The notes: generated by a model from the sequence alone, not told the origin. A stretch of DNA of 64,000 nt from Combretum micranthum (GCA_024138025.1 JAMXBD010000824.1:186001-250000), one strand, 5' to 3'. Shown: positions 1-13,177, numbered from the stretch's first letter. A program made the numbers and translations.

Positions 1-955
1 ATTCCAAATGCAGTTTAATATTGCAATTAATAAATTGAAGTAGCTAATGATATTATAACCTAGTGGCATCTCTATGTTCTTTCAAGTGAAATGTTCTAAG
101 TTCAAATATTTCATGCCCATTGTAATGGAAAAAACAATAATAATAATAAATTGAAGTAAATACTAAAAAATGTATTCTTAATAGTAAAATTTTAGATGAA
201 GTAAACAATAGATCACATAATTTCTAATCCATTATAGGTGATATTATATTCCTAGGGCATAACTTTTTCAATTATTTCCTATTCTCTATAACCAAGTAAA
301 CCGGTGGTAAGCGTTTGACCAATATATATATATATATATATATTAATTTTTTGCTATTATTTGTGAATAGAGAAAGATCTAGGTCCACGGATTGGGAATT
401 ATAAAGGGATAAACTGAAATAACACGGAGGTTTGAATGCAATTTCACCTGTTTTTATTATATTCAAAGTATTGGACAAAGCTAGATTTTAAGAGGTTGCA
501 ATTCCACATTTTGAAAAGCAAGAAGATAAATTACACAAACTCAAAAGGTAAGGGGTCAACCGCCAAGAAGAAGTTTAATGGTATGATTGGATTCTTGGAT
601 TTTTATTTGTATTATTTATTGTTTATATTTATATTATATTTATTTGGTTAGTTTATGAGTAAAATTATTGGTTTTTTTCATGGTATCTGTTTTTTTGATA
701 AATATCTATTTGAAAACGATAAAAATATAATGCTAAAATGACTAGAATATAATAAAACAAACAGACAAAAAAAAAAAAAGCAAAAAACGAAGTAAAAAAA
801 GGGGAAAGGGATGTTGTGTCATTTAGTCCATAAATTATTAGAAAAATAAATAAGAGTATTTTAGGTTTATAGATTTTTCATCTTTTAAGTCAAGATGTGT
901 GGATGAGTGAGAAAATAACATCAGATTCTTTATTCATAGGATGCACAATATATGT
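1..955. other. AT-rich left flank, no gene seen
   Basis: No coding region, RNA gene or recognisable element could be supported here. The sequence is AT-rich with A and T runs and a TA microsatellite near 322-345. The short open frames in it have no recognisable motif. From about 955 the sequence becomes similar to the 3' flank of locus 9 (37830-37925), so the last bases are probably the 3' untranslated region of locus 1. Confidence 0.6.
322..345. repeat. (TA)n microsatellite
   Basis: Uninterrupted alternating TA run of about 22 bases in otherwise non-coding AT-rich DNA. It is probably length-polymorphic. Confidence 0.9.
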
Positions 956-1043
956 GCATTTCTTCTAAGATGAACATAAAAACATAGTGCAAGTCCTCAC
1001 GAAACATGGTTTATATGATATCCTAACATTACATAAGACGCCT

Positions 1044-1397
1044 TCATTTAGACAAGGCTTTTGAAGCTTCTCGACGAGCAATCATGTCTTTAATATAAGC
1101 TATGTGTTTGTCCCTTGGGGGTTTACATTCTAGGACAACTGGAATTTCAGCAAGCTTTTCAATCCACTTGAATATGAGGGGGTATTTCTCTTTAGTCAGC
1201 ACTCCTGAGTCGGTAACCTCTTTAAAAATTGGAACCCAAAATGCAATTACATTCGCAACTAAGTCTAGAAATCCTATTTTGTCTCCTCCAAAGAAATCTT
1301 TTCCCTTGAGTTCATTCTCAAGAATTTTCAGTTGCCTTTCCAATTCTTTAGTTGCCCTCTTCTTCTCCTCCTCATCCTCAATTGGACCAGAAAGATA
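1044..1397 (-). pseudogene. GSTU: GSTU locus 1: orphan exon 2, exon 1 missing
   Basis: This is the C-terminal alpha-helical half of a tau-class GST: 117 codons plus stop. It is open throughout and preceded by a usable acceptor (TTTGTAG just upstream of 1397). Seen in the sequence are the [12 protein letters not shown] motif (the conserved core region of the C-terminal domain), a KYPLIFKWIEKL helix and the tail ECKPPRDKHIAYIKD. It is closest within the window to exon 2 of locus 9 (ECKPPKDKHIAYIKD), and the two also share the 3' flank. No matching exon 1 exists before the array begins at about 2672, so there is no thioredoxin-fold half and no catalytic Ser. I infer that the first exon was lost at the array breakpoint. 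The intact frame suggests recent loss, or splicing to a distant exon. Confidence 0.88.
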
Positions 1398-1650
1398 CTA
1401 CAAAGTGTAAAAATAGGATAACCTTAAATCTACTATCAAAATTTTATTTTATTTATTTATTTCAATTTTACATTTGAACTTCAAAGTAACTAAATGCCAC
1501 ACTTGATTAAGTTTTTAACTTATTGAATTCCTCCTAATCCTCATTTGGACTAGAAAGATACTATATAGTAAAGAGCATGGTAACTTTAAATTTACTACTA
1601 TAACTCAAACTACTAAATGTTACACATAATTAAAACTTTTAATCTATGAC
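1360..1650. repeat. Tandem duplication of the intron/exon-2 junction of locus 1
   Basis: The stretch at about 1360-1490, spanning the acceptor of locus 1 exon 2 and the adjoining intron, recurs diverged at about 1522-1650, a period near 162 bases. The second copy keeps the splice-site context and a decayed start of the exon (CCTCATTTGGACTAGAAAGA against CCTCAATTGGACCAGAAAGA). It contains stops, so it is a dead extra acceptor in the former intron. Confidence 0.7.
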
Positions 1651-2671
1651 TAATCTGTGTTTACTACAGCATATTCCAAAGACTGCGAGAAGGTATATAT
1701 GTGACATAGACATTTGTTTCAATATGATATTAATCAAAACTTCAAATTATGGATATAAAAGTTTACAATTAAAAGTTTTACTCAATAATCAACATAACAC
1801 TTAACTACTTTAAAGATTATAATATAAAGTTATAAGTTTCTTCCAAAATTTAAAGAGTGATTTCAACGTTATTTTTGAAAGAATTAAAGTAAAGAAGCGA
1901 TTTAGTATTTAATCTGCATCCCTAATTTGTATTTGTAATTTAGCTTTTTTTTTTCTTTTCTTTTTGGCCAACAGTAATTAAGCTTTTTGATGTAAGAAAA
2001 CGGCAGCGTTGACCTCACAACATGGACTAATCTTATCACTTAGCAGGGTGGACCCACAATGGTTTGAAAAAAATTCGCCGACCTGTTGCTTAGATTAAGG
2101 CTTGAATGGCGATCGTACAATGCTGTTTTGTCTCATCCGGAAAAAGTTTTGCTTGCCTCGGTTTTGCAATCATTTGCGACAAATAATAATATGATATGTG
2201 CAAATACAATCATACAACTCTTTTTTTATGTCAAAATATTTCTATTTTTTAAATTTATTTAATATATATCAAATATTATTAACTAAAGCAGAAGGAAAAC
2301 AGCATTTTCCAAACAACAATCATTTTTCCTTATCTCATCGTGTGACTTGGTTGAAGGACTGGTTATTAGGTTGATACCCTACATTAAAAATCGTCACAGT
2401 TTGGAATCGAAGCGAAATGAAACTGAAATCATCAATTTCAAGTCTTGAAAATGAGAATTGAAACTGAAATCTGGACCACCTCCCACGGTTTCGGTTCTAT
2501 GGAACCGACAGTTTTTGATTCTGATTTTGGAATCGTGGAACCTTCTTTTTTAAGTAAACAAATTCTATTTTAATAAATAAATTTTAAACACAAAATATAT
2601 TAATTATTGGACCTAAAAGTATTAAATTATTTAGTCAAATTTTTTTAAAAAATTTAACAAATTTTTAATGT
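1398..2671. other. Former intron or upstream sequence of locus 1
   Basis: No gene is visible. Part of it (about 1909-2370) is homologous to 7770-8160, which lies downstream of B-type exon 1 of locus 3. From about 2672 the sequence becomes that of the repeat units. I read this stretch as remaining GSTU intron truncated by the array breakpoint. Confidence 0.5.
1909..2370. repeat. Diverged copy of the sequence at 7770-8160
   Basis: Shared blocks occur in the same order: TTTGTATTTGTAATTTAG, ACTAATCTTATCA followed by TAGCAGG and GGA-CCACAA, and a block around ACTGG-TATTAGG. Between them the copies are diverged by poly-A/T changes. It is either intron shared by locus 1 and the B-type copies or an old dispersed repeat. 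Confidence 0.6.
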
Positions 2672-3375
2672 GAAGTTCACAAACACTTCACACGTGATCC
2701 CTCTAAGCACCGAACATACTTTAAGGTTTCTTGGGTCTGTCGTTGCAAGAATGTTTCGCAAACCATAGGTTCCCAATATATAAATCAAGACTGGTAAGGG
2801 CTTTGTCTTGGCATATTGGCAGTTCAATCGCTCTATTAAGGTTCCAATTTCACCAATAGGATTTCAAATTGACGGGATTCGAGTGTATGTGTTAGGTAGG
2901 ATTTCTTTTCTCTTTCACCTAATATTTCTTTTTTCATCTTTTTTGTTTGAACCCAACATCAATCTAGCTAAAATAAAATTTTCCTTACTTTCCCTAACCA
3001 TCTTATATTAATCGGGTTAAATGTCAAGTAAGGTCGAAGCATAATTTAAATTCTTTTGAAATAAAAATTAATGGTGTACAATTTCACACATAGATTTTTT
3101 TTTTTTTTTTTAATGAGCAATGCACATGTATCATTATAAAATTGGATGAAACAACAAATGAAAATAAACACATGTGGAAAGTTTGTCTAGTTAGGTATCA
3201 AGTCACTTAGTTGCATATTTTATCAAATTTGTATACTGTTAAGAACATTTATCCTTAATTTTTTTAATTCTAAAAGTGGAACCTTTGAAATGACATAGTT
3301 TATGATAAGGTCTTTTCTTTTTAGGGAAATTTTATACTCCCATCATTAATTTTGACAAGACTGGTCCCAACATAA

Positions 3376-4316
3376 GGATGGGCATGGATTGTTTTGGTTT
3401 GGTTTTAGGAAAAAACAAACCAATGATAATTTGTGTTCGTTTTTTTCCTTTTTTTTTATATTTCAAACCAAATCCATTAAGTAACAATTTGGTTCGGATT
3501 TAAAATTTCCTAAACTATTAGACAACAGTTTGTTTTGGTTTGGATTATAGATTAAATCAAAATTCTAACTTTTTTTTTTGTTTTAGTTTTTTACACTTGT
3601 GTAAATACTTAAATATTTATATCAATTAATAAATTTATATTGTAAACCACGAAAAAATACTATATGAATTCATATTACTTTAAATATATAGTTCAATAAA
3701 ATTAGTTATTGACTAATAATATATATTCACTAACCAATACATAGTATGTATAATATTTTTGATTTTTAATAGAACCATCAAGTCAATCATCTACTAATAA
3801 ATTTATCAAAATAAAAATCACCTATCAACAAATTCATCAACGAATAAAATGACCTACTGACAAAAATAATTAAAAAATAAATACATTATAAAAGTTTATA
3901 ACTAAATAAAATAAATTTCATACTTTATAAAGTTAAAATATTAAAAACAATAATTTGTCATAACAAAAAATATACACATGAGCCTAAAAAAACAAATTTA
4001 GAAGAGAACAAGTTAATTTTAATCAATATTTACCAAATAATAGATATCAAATGAAATCATATAAATATATATGACATTTAATCAGTCATCATAGAAAAAT
4101 TTATATTTATAAACTCACAAATAAAATATTATTATATTTTTCTAAAATGTTTGGTTCGATTATACGGAATGATTTAGTTTACCCTTGCAATCAACCATTA
4201 AATTTACAGATTGGTTCATAATAGAAAATTTTAAAGAAATTATTTTAAAAAATATTTTATAGTTTTATTTGGTTCGGTTACGGATTGGTTTGGTTCGATT
4301 GATTTTTTGCCCACTT
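3376..4316. mobile_element. hAT-like non-autonomous element, U1 copy
   Basis: AT-rich element of about 0.94 kb with G-rich imperfect inverted termini (GGATGGGCATGGATTG at the left; the right end, read in reverse, starts GGGCAAAAAATCAATCG). Both ends carry GGTTTGGTT-type repeats. It has no transposase. It sits inside a MITE-like sequence whose left end is at about 3325. Copies occur in all four units, and a diverged one lies outside the array at 60728-61648. Confidence 0.65.
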
Positions 4317-5060
4317 CCCACTATCACTATGCAATTGCCCACATGTAGGAGTTCATTCTTTTTTATGTTATAATTAAAATATATTGAAATGAAACACAAA
4401 AATTAAAAGTTTTTTTTTTTATTATATAAGTAAAATAAACTAAATTCACAACCTTTTCTTCATTTTTGTACACATAAACAAATAAATTTATATACTAATA
4501 TCTATTTTCTTTTATCTGTGTTTTTTATGTTGCGTTAAAACTAGTTGAAAGATTTGGGATAAATTCTTTCCATATCTTTTTCTGAAGATAGATTTAAATC
4601 CTTATATTTATTCTTGATTTAAATAGGTTAACTATGCATTCATACCATTACTAACTTTTTGAGCTTGATGGAGTTTATAATTTTTTTTACTGTATTAAAC
4701 AAACTTAAACTCAACTTAATTAAGTTTAAATTCCCTATAATTTTCTTATTATAATTAAATTAATATTAATATTCGAACTAATTAATTAACATTAAGCTCT
4801 ACTGTTTTTGTATAGTTAGCAGATAACCAGATAATAAGACTTATCAACTTAGACGATAGACGATACAATTGATTTTTGAGATAGGATGAAAGAAATATAT
4901 CTCAATTCAAGAAGTTCATATTATTTAAATAGATAAATAGGCATTATTTTATATAGTTATTTAGCACCTAAGCAAACATAGGAGGGCTTTTTGTGTTTCC
5001 ATCAAGAATTTGATGGAAATTACATTTAGAAATAGGTTTAACCATGTACATCTCTATTTC

Positions 5061-6063
<1,003 letters not shown>

Positions 6064-6113
6064 GGAAGAGGGTTATTTTGTTTTTGTGATTGATTCCACC
6101 TTATATTTGCTTG

Positions 6114-6121
6114 TTTATATA
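6114..6121 (-). promoter_or_regulatory. TATA box of A-type copy (locus 2)
   Basis: On the minus strand this reads TATATAAA in the context CCTATATAAACAAG, about 50 bases before the ATG at 6063. The same motif is kept in locus 6 (23411-23418) and locus 8 (31507-31514). In locus 4 the equivalent reads CATATAGACAAG and is damaged. Confidence 0.55.
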
Positions 6122-6503
6122 GGGAAACTGTTCATATACTGGCTTACTTTGCAAGCCAAATTGAGTGAAGTCTAATGCAATAATTAAGATAAATAATGTT
6201 ATTGATAGCCATTGAAAGCACAATGTAATCAATGATGGAGCTAAGAGTAGAAAAATCAACGGATCACATTGTATAAAGTCGTCAAATGACATAAAACAAT
6301 TACCTAGTCAATAGCCCAGAGCATTCGTAAAGGAAAAAATGTGTGTGTGTAACGGAAAGATATCTGCTTTAAGAAAATATAAAAATATGATCTAGCCGAC
6401 TTCTCTTGCTTGAAGAGGCAAAGATATTTTCAATGGAAAACAAGAGAAAGGGATAATGTTAGGGTAATTATTTGGCTCGGTTAGTGATGTAAGTATTAAA
6501 ACA

Positions 6504-7167
6504 TGTTATTTATTTATTTTAATATGCAACTATAATCACTCATATATAATATGATATCAGGAATAAAAGCATGGTTATTACATACTAGTTGCAAATGGTT
6601 CTAAAATATGTTGTTTGCCTAGCTAATTAAAGATAATAGCTTGTGGTTACTGCATAAGTTATTAGGTTGCATGCGAATTTGTATTATATTTGTTCATATG
6701 CATATGGTTATGGTATGAAGTACTGGGCCTTTGCACTCACTCTCTTTATTTTTCAAGTACAGGTAATGATCCAGTAGTATTTGATTTATCAAGCTATGAT
6801 GTATTTGTTGATTATAAGGAGGACGATAGTAGAGTTGACTTTCCTGCTGATTTTTAGATATATTAGATTGGAGATAACTAAGTTGAATACTGTATACAAT
6901 TCTAAATGGTTTTTATGATTCTGAAATTTTTATGAGACCTTTTCTTATGATGTCTTGAGTTTATATTAAGTTGTTTTTTGGTTTATACCAACTAAGTTGT
7001 TCAGAAGTTTTGCTATTTTATAATGTTTATAACAGTACAACAATATGTGTGATATTGATGTTATATGGAATTTATAATTGTAGATTAGTGGAATAATAGC
7101 CTTAGCGTGTCTATATCAAGTAAGGATACATGGCGGGCTAATAACGCCTTCAATTTAGGGCATGACA
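6504..7167. mobile_element. LTR-like block specific to U1 and U3 (U1 copy)
   Basis: Where U1 and U3 stop matching U2 and U4 (after AGTATTAAAA), a block begins with TGTTATTTATT and ends GGGCATGACA. It could be a TG...CA LTR of about 664 bases, since many plant LTRs end in a GTGACA-like sequence. I see no matching target-site duplication (AAACA on the left, GTTTC on the right), and the sequence beyond 7167 also differs from U2/U4. It may be a truncated LTR rather than a clean solo LTR. Confidence 0.35.
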
Positions 7168-8766
7168 GTTTCGAATTTGTGTCAGTGTTTATATCCCCTA
7201 CCACATACATATGAAAAAGAATATCTAACATACTTTAACATTTCACATCCTTCTTCTTGATCAGTACAACATTTAGTGACTTCAAACATGTATAGTGTTT
7301 TATAAAACAAGAAAAACCCAAATTTAGATAATAATTATTGTTATAGATTTTTTCTTTTCTTTTTTATTTATTGGTCAAGTATTGTTATAGTTTGATTCTA
7401 CATATTGAGTTCATACATTTATAGTAGAATACAAGGTAGAAAAATAGCTTTTCCACCGAAAAAAATTATAGAAAAATTGTAGCTGAATTAAAAGCAAAGA
7501 ACAAGATTTAGTGATCTATTGAAGTTCTTGATCTTCCAAGCCCAAGATGTATTATTCTTTCTTTAGAGATGGTCTCTTCCTCTTTTATTGATGGAGTAAA
7601 ATACAGTAGTAGCTGACTATGGATAAAAAGTATGCTGGTCTAAGGTGGAAGGAATTTTGAGATAATAACATGTGTACAAATGCTATGAGTAGAGAAGTAT
7701 GAGGAGAAATAAACAAACTCAAGCTCAGAAGTGTAAGGGTAATAAAAGATCAAATAAATTATACTCTATCCTTCTTAATTTGCTAATTGTATTTGTAATT
7801 TAGGTTTGTTAAGTAAAAAAAAGAAAAAGAAAAAAAATTGCAAGTATTGACAATTTAAGTTCAAGATAGACTAATCTTATCATCTAGCAGGTTGGATCCA
7901 CAAGGACCTGTTTTGATTGTTAGATTTTTATCGGAATCAAATCAGTGGCTATAATTCATTGATATTATATCAGTATTGGTTCGGTTGGGTCAGTTAATGA
8001 GTAAAACTATAAGTTTTTCATTGGTATCATATCAGTATCAATTTAGTATTAGTTCGATTTAAAAATGATGGCAGAATGATACAAAACCAATATACCCAAA
8101 CAGATTTTCATCCTACCACTTTAATTGGTTTAAGAACTGGATATTAGGGTTGGTTCATTTCAAACGTTAACCTTGTGGTGTGACTTATATATGTCTTGAT
8201 TAGACATAGATTTCTTGCGTCAAATAACAAATAAACACAATATATGAATTTTATTTAGTTTGTGGGAGTTCGAGCTTTAATATAAATTTCATTTAAATGT
8301 AGGCATTTTTTGAAATAATGGTCAAGTTAAAAAAAAAAAAACTAAAATTTTAAATAGTGCACTCAATACTATTTGGCTCAACTTGTTTTGTTTATAATGC
8401 TATTTTCACGTGTAAACACTCACCAAACAAATCCATCAGGATGCATGATTAAATAGATATAACAATAACAAGAGGCATACTCCAACGTAGGACATCTCCG
8501 CAACAAAAGTAGATCATTTGATAGCATGATCAATTAATTTAGACTAAGTATATGTTTGGATGTTTGATTTTCATCTATATCATATCTGAATCGATTTACA
8601 TTTGTATTTTCTGTATTTGATCTATAGATATTTATTTGATCAGAGTAAAATATCTATTTTTCATCTGTATTTGTTTTTTATGATCAATCTGTTTAAAAAT
8701 AATAAAAATAAGATATAAAACTGGCTAAAATAAGATGAACCAAGTAGATTGGGATAAAGAGCTTAC
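7168..8766. other. Non-coding spacer, includes the remaining intron of locus 3
   Basis: No open coding region is recognised. The part at 8400-8560 matches GSTU introns of the array in order (ATCCATCAGGATGCATGATT, then GGACATCT-C--CAACA-AAGTA, then a stretch ending GATCAATTAATTTAGA), so it is the 5' part of the B-type intron. No exon 2 follows it. The block at 7770-8160 also resembles 1909-2370 next to orphan exon 2 of locus 1. Confidence 0.6.
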
Positions 8767-9078
8767 CTTGTCATCAATGAATTTAGCCCAAAAACGTGCT
8801 TTGGCTCTCTCAAAAGGATCTTCGGGCAAGAGAGGGTTGTGCTTCCATGTCTCATCTATATATTCTAAGATCAATTGGGATTCAGCAATAGATTTTCCTT
8901 TATGGATAAGCACTGGAATCTTTTTGTGGACAGGATTGGACTCAAGAAGTAAGTTGCTCTTGTTTGAAAGGTCTTCCTCATTGTACTCATACTTTATACC
9001 TTTCAATTTAAGGGCTAACTCTACTCTTTTACTAAAAGGGCTGGATCGAAAGCCTAGGAGCTTTACTTCTTCTGCCAT
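8767..9078 (-). pseudogene. GSTU: GSTU locus 3 (B-type, U1): intact exon 1 without its own exon 2
   Basis: Open 104-codon first exon beginning [10 protein letters not shown], encoding the thioredoxin-like glutathione-binding domain. Visible G-site residues are Ser13 in SSPFSKR, Lys40 in LSNKSN, the KKIPVLIH segment with the cis-Pro, and the Glu-Ser pair in IAESQ. It ends FIDDK at a consensus donor, CAAG|GTAAGC. Residue 11 is Arg where the usual tau motif has Trp next to the catalytic Ser. A (GA)n run sits in the 5' leader on the plus strand. No exon 2 of its own is found before the A-type copy at 6063, so alone it is a half gene. The only downstream phase-matched second exon in the unit is 5061-5420. 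Confidence 0.85.
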
Positions 9079-9128
9079 GGAAGAGGTTTTCCCTTTTTTT
9101 TTTTTTTTAATTCTTTCTTGTTGCGTGT

Positions 9129-9146
9129 AAGAGAGAGAGAGAGAGA
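9129..9146. repeat. (GA)n run in the 5' leader of B-type copies
   Basis: A GA run, (CT)n when read with the gene, lies about 50-65 bases upstream of the B-type ATG. It recurs in locus 5 (about 18348-18365) and is longer in locus 7 (about 26441-26463). Plant leaders often carry CT-rich tracts, so a role in expression is possible but not shown. Confidence 0.7.
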
Positions 9147-9312
9147 TTGATTCTACCTTATATTTGCTTGTTTATGTTAACAAATAGTTCACATAATATC
9201 TCACAGTGTCTTCTTTGATGGTGAAGGAGAGAAAAGTAAAATCATTGATGAAGGAAAGGTTGGAAAAATCAAAGCTTCCATTTTTGAAAGCTTGTGCGGG
9301 TGTAGTCCGTTA

Positions 9313-9407
9313 ATGACGTGTAATTTATGCGAAAGCGACTTCTATGGCTCTCTTTCTTTATTTATACATATACATATATATATATTATATATTTGGACTT
9401 TCGCATA
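9313..9407. promoter_or_regulatory. Candidate B-type promoter module: TGACGT and a TATGCGAAAG palindrome
   Basis: About 235 bases upstream of the B-type ATG a TGACGT hexamer is followed by TATGCGAAAG (9326-9335) and, after an AT-rich spacer, its exact inverse CTTTCGCATA (9398-9407). All three B-type copies keep the TGACGT. Locus 5 keeps both arms and locus 7 has one mismatch in the first arm, while the spacer differs in length. TGACG is the core of as-1 elements known from GST promoters, but only one core is present here. The arms could instead be the ends of a small insertion. Confidence 0.35.
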
Positions 9408-10099
9408 GGAAGCCAAACTTGTTCTTAAACCACCCAAGTAGGTTTTTTAATTCAAATTTGAACTTTACAATATTAGCTCAATTAAACTTAAATATTAGTT
9501 GTTTTCTAATTGAATTTAGATATTAGTATCAGCTCAAAATAAAAATATTTTATATTTTTATAGGATATCGAGTTTTGACTAATTTAATCGAGTCAAATTT
9601 GAGCTTAGGGGATGCTACTTTTAAGTTGAATTTGGATTAAAAAATTCTAAACTCGATCAAATTTAAGTAAAACCTGAGCTGTTAAATTTTGAATCAATTT
9701 TGAGTTTGAATTTAATTATTATTAAACTCATTTATAGTATATTATCAAAATTAGATATTTAGAAATTATCTTTTTTCAATTTCAAAAAGCATTGCTAGGA
9801 TAGATTGTTTTTTTCAAATCAATATCTTTTTATAATAAACTGAGTATAATAATCCGACATAGATTAAAAAAACTGAAACCGTAGTCAAACAAAACCGTAG
9901 TTTTTCAGTTTTTATTCTTTTTGTGATTTGGTTAAAAAAAAATTAAAAAACGAATAGAAACAAAATGTTGTGATGGAGAATGAGCTAGATCAAACAGAAA
10001 AACCGAACGGAACGTAGAAGATATTTGTTTTTGGGTAAATGTGTTAATTGGCACATGAACTTTCGTATAGTGCATAATTAGGTATTTGAATTTTAAATT

Positions 10100-10260
10100 T
10101 AGAAAATTATATATTTTCATCATTAATTTGATGGGACCAGTCTATCACAATGACTCACACTATACAAACCGTGATCGAATTATTAAAATTATTAATATTC
10201 ATTTATTATATTTATTTTAATGGTTAGATTATTGACAGGTTAATGGGAGCATAGAACCTC
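10100..10260. repeat. MITE-like family M, copy in U1
   Basis: Conserved landmarks of a dispersed family: TCATTAATTT-GATGGGACCAG, then TCACACTATAC-AACCGTGATCG, then AATTATTAAAATTATTAATATT, then TTATTGACAGGTTAATGGGAG. Related stretches occur at 10425-10560, 19340-19500, 27440-27580, 34600-34940, 39060-39400, 42472-42645 and 52395-52550. The ends are not resolved by eye. Confidence 0.55.
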
Positions 10261-11431
10261 CTATTTAAATTTAATCACTTTAGTATCTAAATAAACTTTT
10301 TGTGTATGCCGTTGATACCTGAGATGACACCGTTGAAAAATTTGCAAACATGGATGGCTTGTCTAAAGATGTACAACCAAGTGTTATGTATCCAATTTAA
10401 AAATATTGTTTGGAAAATAATGTCATTAATTTTGACGGAATAAGTCTCATCATTATCGAGCGTTCACACTATCAAGAGGCTCACACCATAATCTACTATG
10501 ATCAAATCACTAAAATAGTTGATATTTTTATGTGTATGGTTTTGTTATGATTTAGTAAATGCCCAAATTTTGCCTTTTTTTTTTCGTCCATCATTTTTTC
10601 ATATTCATTATGTGAAACCTTAATTCATGAATTTCAATAACAACTGTCATGCAACTACGTCTGAGGACCGCTCAATAGTAAGCCCCAATTGTGGTTTGTG
10701 GACACCATCTTTCCTCCACTTCACAAAGACTTTGATCTCCACACGTAATCCCTCTAAGCACCGAACATACTTTAAGGTTTCTTGGGTCTGTCGTTGCAAG
10801 AATGTTTCGCAAACCATAGGTTCCCAATATATAAATCAAGACTGGTAAGGGCTTTGTCTTGGCATATTGGCAGTTCAATCGCTCTATTAAGGTTCCAATT
10901 TCACCAATAGGATTTCAAATTGACGGGATTATAGTGTATGTGTTAGGGAGGATTTCTTTTCTCTTTCACCTAATATTTCTTTTTTCACCTTTTTTGTTTG
11001 AACCCAACATCAGTCTAGCTAAAGTAAATTTTTCCCTTACTTTCCTTAACCATCTTATATTAATCACGTTAAATGTCACATAAGGTTGAAGCATAATTTA
11101 AATTCTTTTGAAACTAAAAAAATAATGGGGTACAATTTCACATGTAGAATTTTTTTTTTTTTTTATGAGCAATGCACATGTATTATTATAAAATTGGATG
11201 AAACAACATACGAAAGTATAAACACATGTGGAAAGTTTGTCTAGTTAGGTATCAAGTCATCTAGTTGCATATTTTGTCAAAATTTTTATACAGTTTAGAA
11301 CATTTATCCTTAATTTTTTTAGTTCTAAAAGTGGAACCTTTTGAAATGACATAGTTTATGATAGGGTCTTTTTGTTCTAGGGAAATTTCATACTCCCATC
11401 ATTAACTTTGACAAGACTGGTCCCATCATAA

Positions 11432-12370
11432 GGATGGGCATAGATTGTTTTGGTTTGGTTTTAAGAAAAACCAAACCAAATGATAATTTGCGTTCGTTTT
11501 TTTTTCTATTTCAAACCAAACCATTAAGTAACAATTTGGCTCGGATTTAAAATTTCCTAAACTATTAAACAATAGTTTGTTTTGGTTTGGATTATAGATT
11601 AAATCAAAATTCTAACCTTTTTTTTTGTTTTAGTTTTTTTATACTTGTGTAAATACTTAAATATTTATATCAATTTATAAATTTATATTGTAAACCACGA
11701 CAAAATACTATATGAATTCATATTACTTTTAATATATACTCCTCTATAAAATTAGTTATTGACTAATAATATATATTCACTAACCAATACATAGTATGTC
11801 ATAATTTATGATTTTTAATAGAACCATCAAGTCGATCATCTACCAATAAATTTAATCAAAATAAAAAGTCACCTATCAATAAAATTCATCAACAAATAAA
11901 ATGACCTACTGACAAAATACATTAAAAAATAAATACATTATAAAGTTTATAACTAAATAAATAAATTTCATACTTTATAAAGTTAAAAACTATTAAAAAA
12001 ATAATTTATTATTAACAAAAAAATATACACCATGAGCCTAAAAAACAAATTTAAAAAAGAACAAGTTAATTTTAATCAATATTTACCAAATAATAGATAT
12101 CAAATGGAATCATATAAATATATATGACCTTTAATTAGCATCATAGAAAAATTTATAGCTATAACTTAAATAAAATATTATTATATTTTTCTAAAATAAT
12201 TTGGTTCGATTATACGAATTGATTTGATTTACCCTTGCAAATCAACCTTAAATTTACAGATTGGTTTATATTAGAAAATTTTTAAAGAAAATATTTTAAA
12301 AAAAATATTTTCATTTTATTTGGTTCAGTTATGGATTGGTTTGGTTCAACTGATTATTTTGCCCACTCCC
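11432..12370. mobile_element. hAT-like non-autonomous element, U2 copy
   Basis: Same element as at 3376-4316: left end GGATGGGCATAGATTG, right end near TTTTGCCCACTCCC. It is duplicated with the unit, not independently inserted, because both flanks match those in U1 and U3. Confidence 0.65.
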
Positions 12371-13177
12371 ACTATCACTATCCAATTGCCCACACGTAGG
12401 ACCTCCGTTCTTTTTTATGTTATAGATAAAATCTATTGAAATGAAACAAAAATTAAAAGTTTTTCTTTCTTATATAAGTAAAATAACTAATATTCACAAC
12501 CTTTTCTTTATTTTTGTACATATAAACAAATAAATTTATATATTAATTTCTATTTTCTTTTATTTGTGTTTTTTTATGTTGCGTTACAAACTAGTTGAAA
12601 GATTTGGGATAAATTCTTTGCATATCTTCTCTTCTGAATGATAGATTTAAATGCTTATATTTATTCTTGATTTAAATAGGTTAACTATGCATTCATACCA
12701 TTACTAACTTTTTGAGCTTGATGGAGTTTATAATTTTTTTATTAGTATTAAACAAACTTGAGTTCAACTTAATTAAGTTTAAATTCCCTATAATTTTCTT
12801 ATTATAATATAATTAATATTAATATCCGAACTAATTGACTAACATTAAGCTTTACTGTTTTCGTATAGTTAGCAAATAACAAGATAATAAGACTTATCAA
12901 CTAATTGAGAAATTTAGACGATAGACGATACAATTGATTTTTGAGTTCCACTTTCTAACCTTATTTAAATTGTTTTATTCAATTGTTTTTTACTTGATAG
13001 GACGAAAGAAATATATCCCAATTCAAAAAGTTCATACTAGTTAAATAGATAAATAGGCATTATTTTATATAGTTGTTTAGCACTTGAGCAAACATAGGTG
13101 GGCTTTTTGTGTTTCCAACAAGATTTGATAGAAATTGCATTTAGAAAGAGGTTTAACCATGTACATCTCTCTATTTC

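Noticed and set aside
322..345. TA run as a TATA promoter
   Set aside because: Simple microsatellite without a gene at the right distance.
2808..3011. A 60-75 codon plus-strand open frame starting MAYWQFNRSIKV or similar, in all four units
   Set aside because: Its conservation follows from the unit duplication; no domain is seen and sequence ends differ. Not evidence for a gene.
6504..7167. Clean solo LTR with target duplication
   Set aside because: The flanking 5-mers (AAACA and GTTTC) do not match, so only an LTR-like block is claimed.
8767..9078. B-type exon 1 as a complete short GST or thioredoxin-like gene
   Set aside because: It ends exactly at the conserved GSTU phase-0 donor and read-through adds only unrelated codons before a stop.
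8735..9130. Plus-strand open frames of 100-140 codons opposite GSTU exons (also at 5091-5399, 17990-18349, 22379-22687 and 26045-26467)
   Set aside because: They are antisense shadows of conserved GST exons and follow the exon limits; they have no motif of their own.
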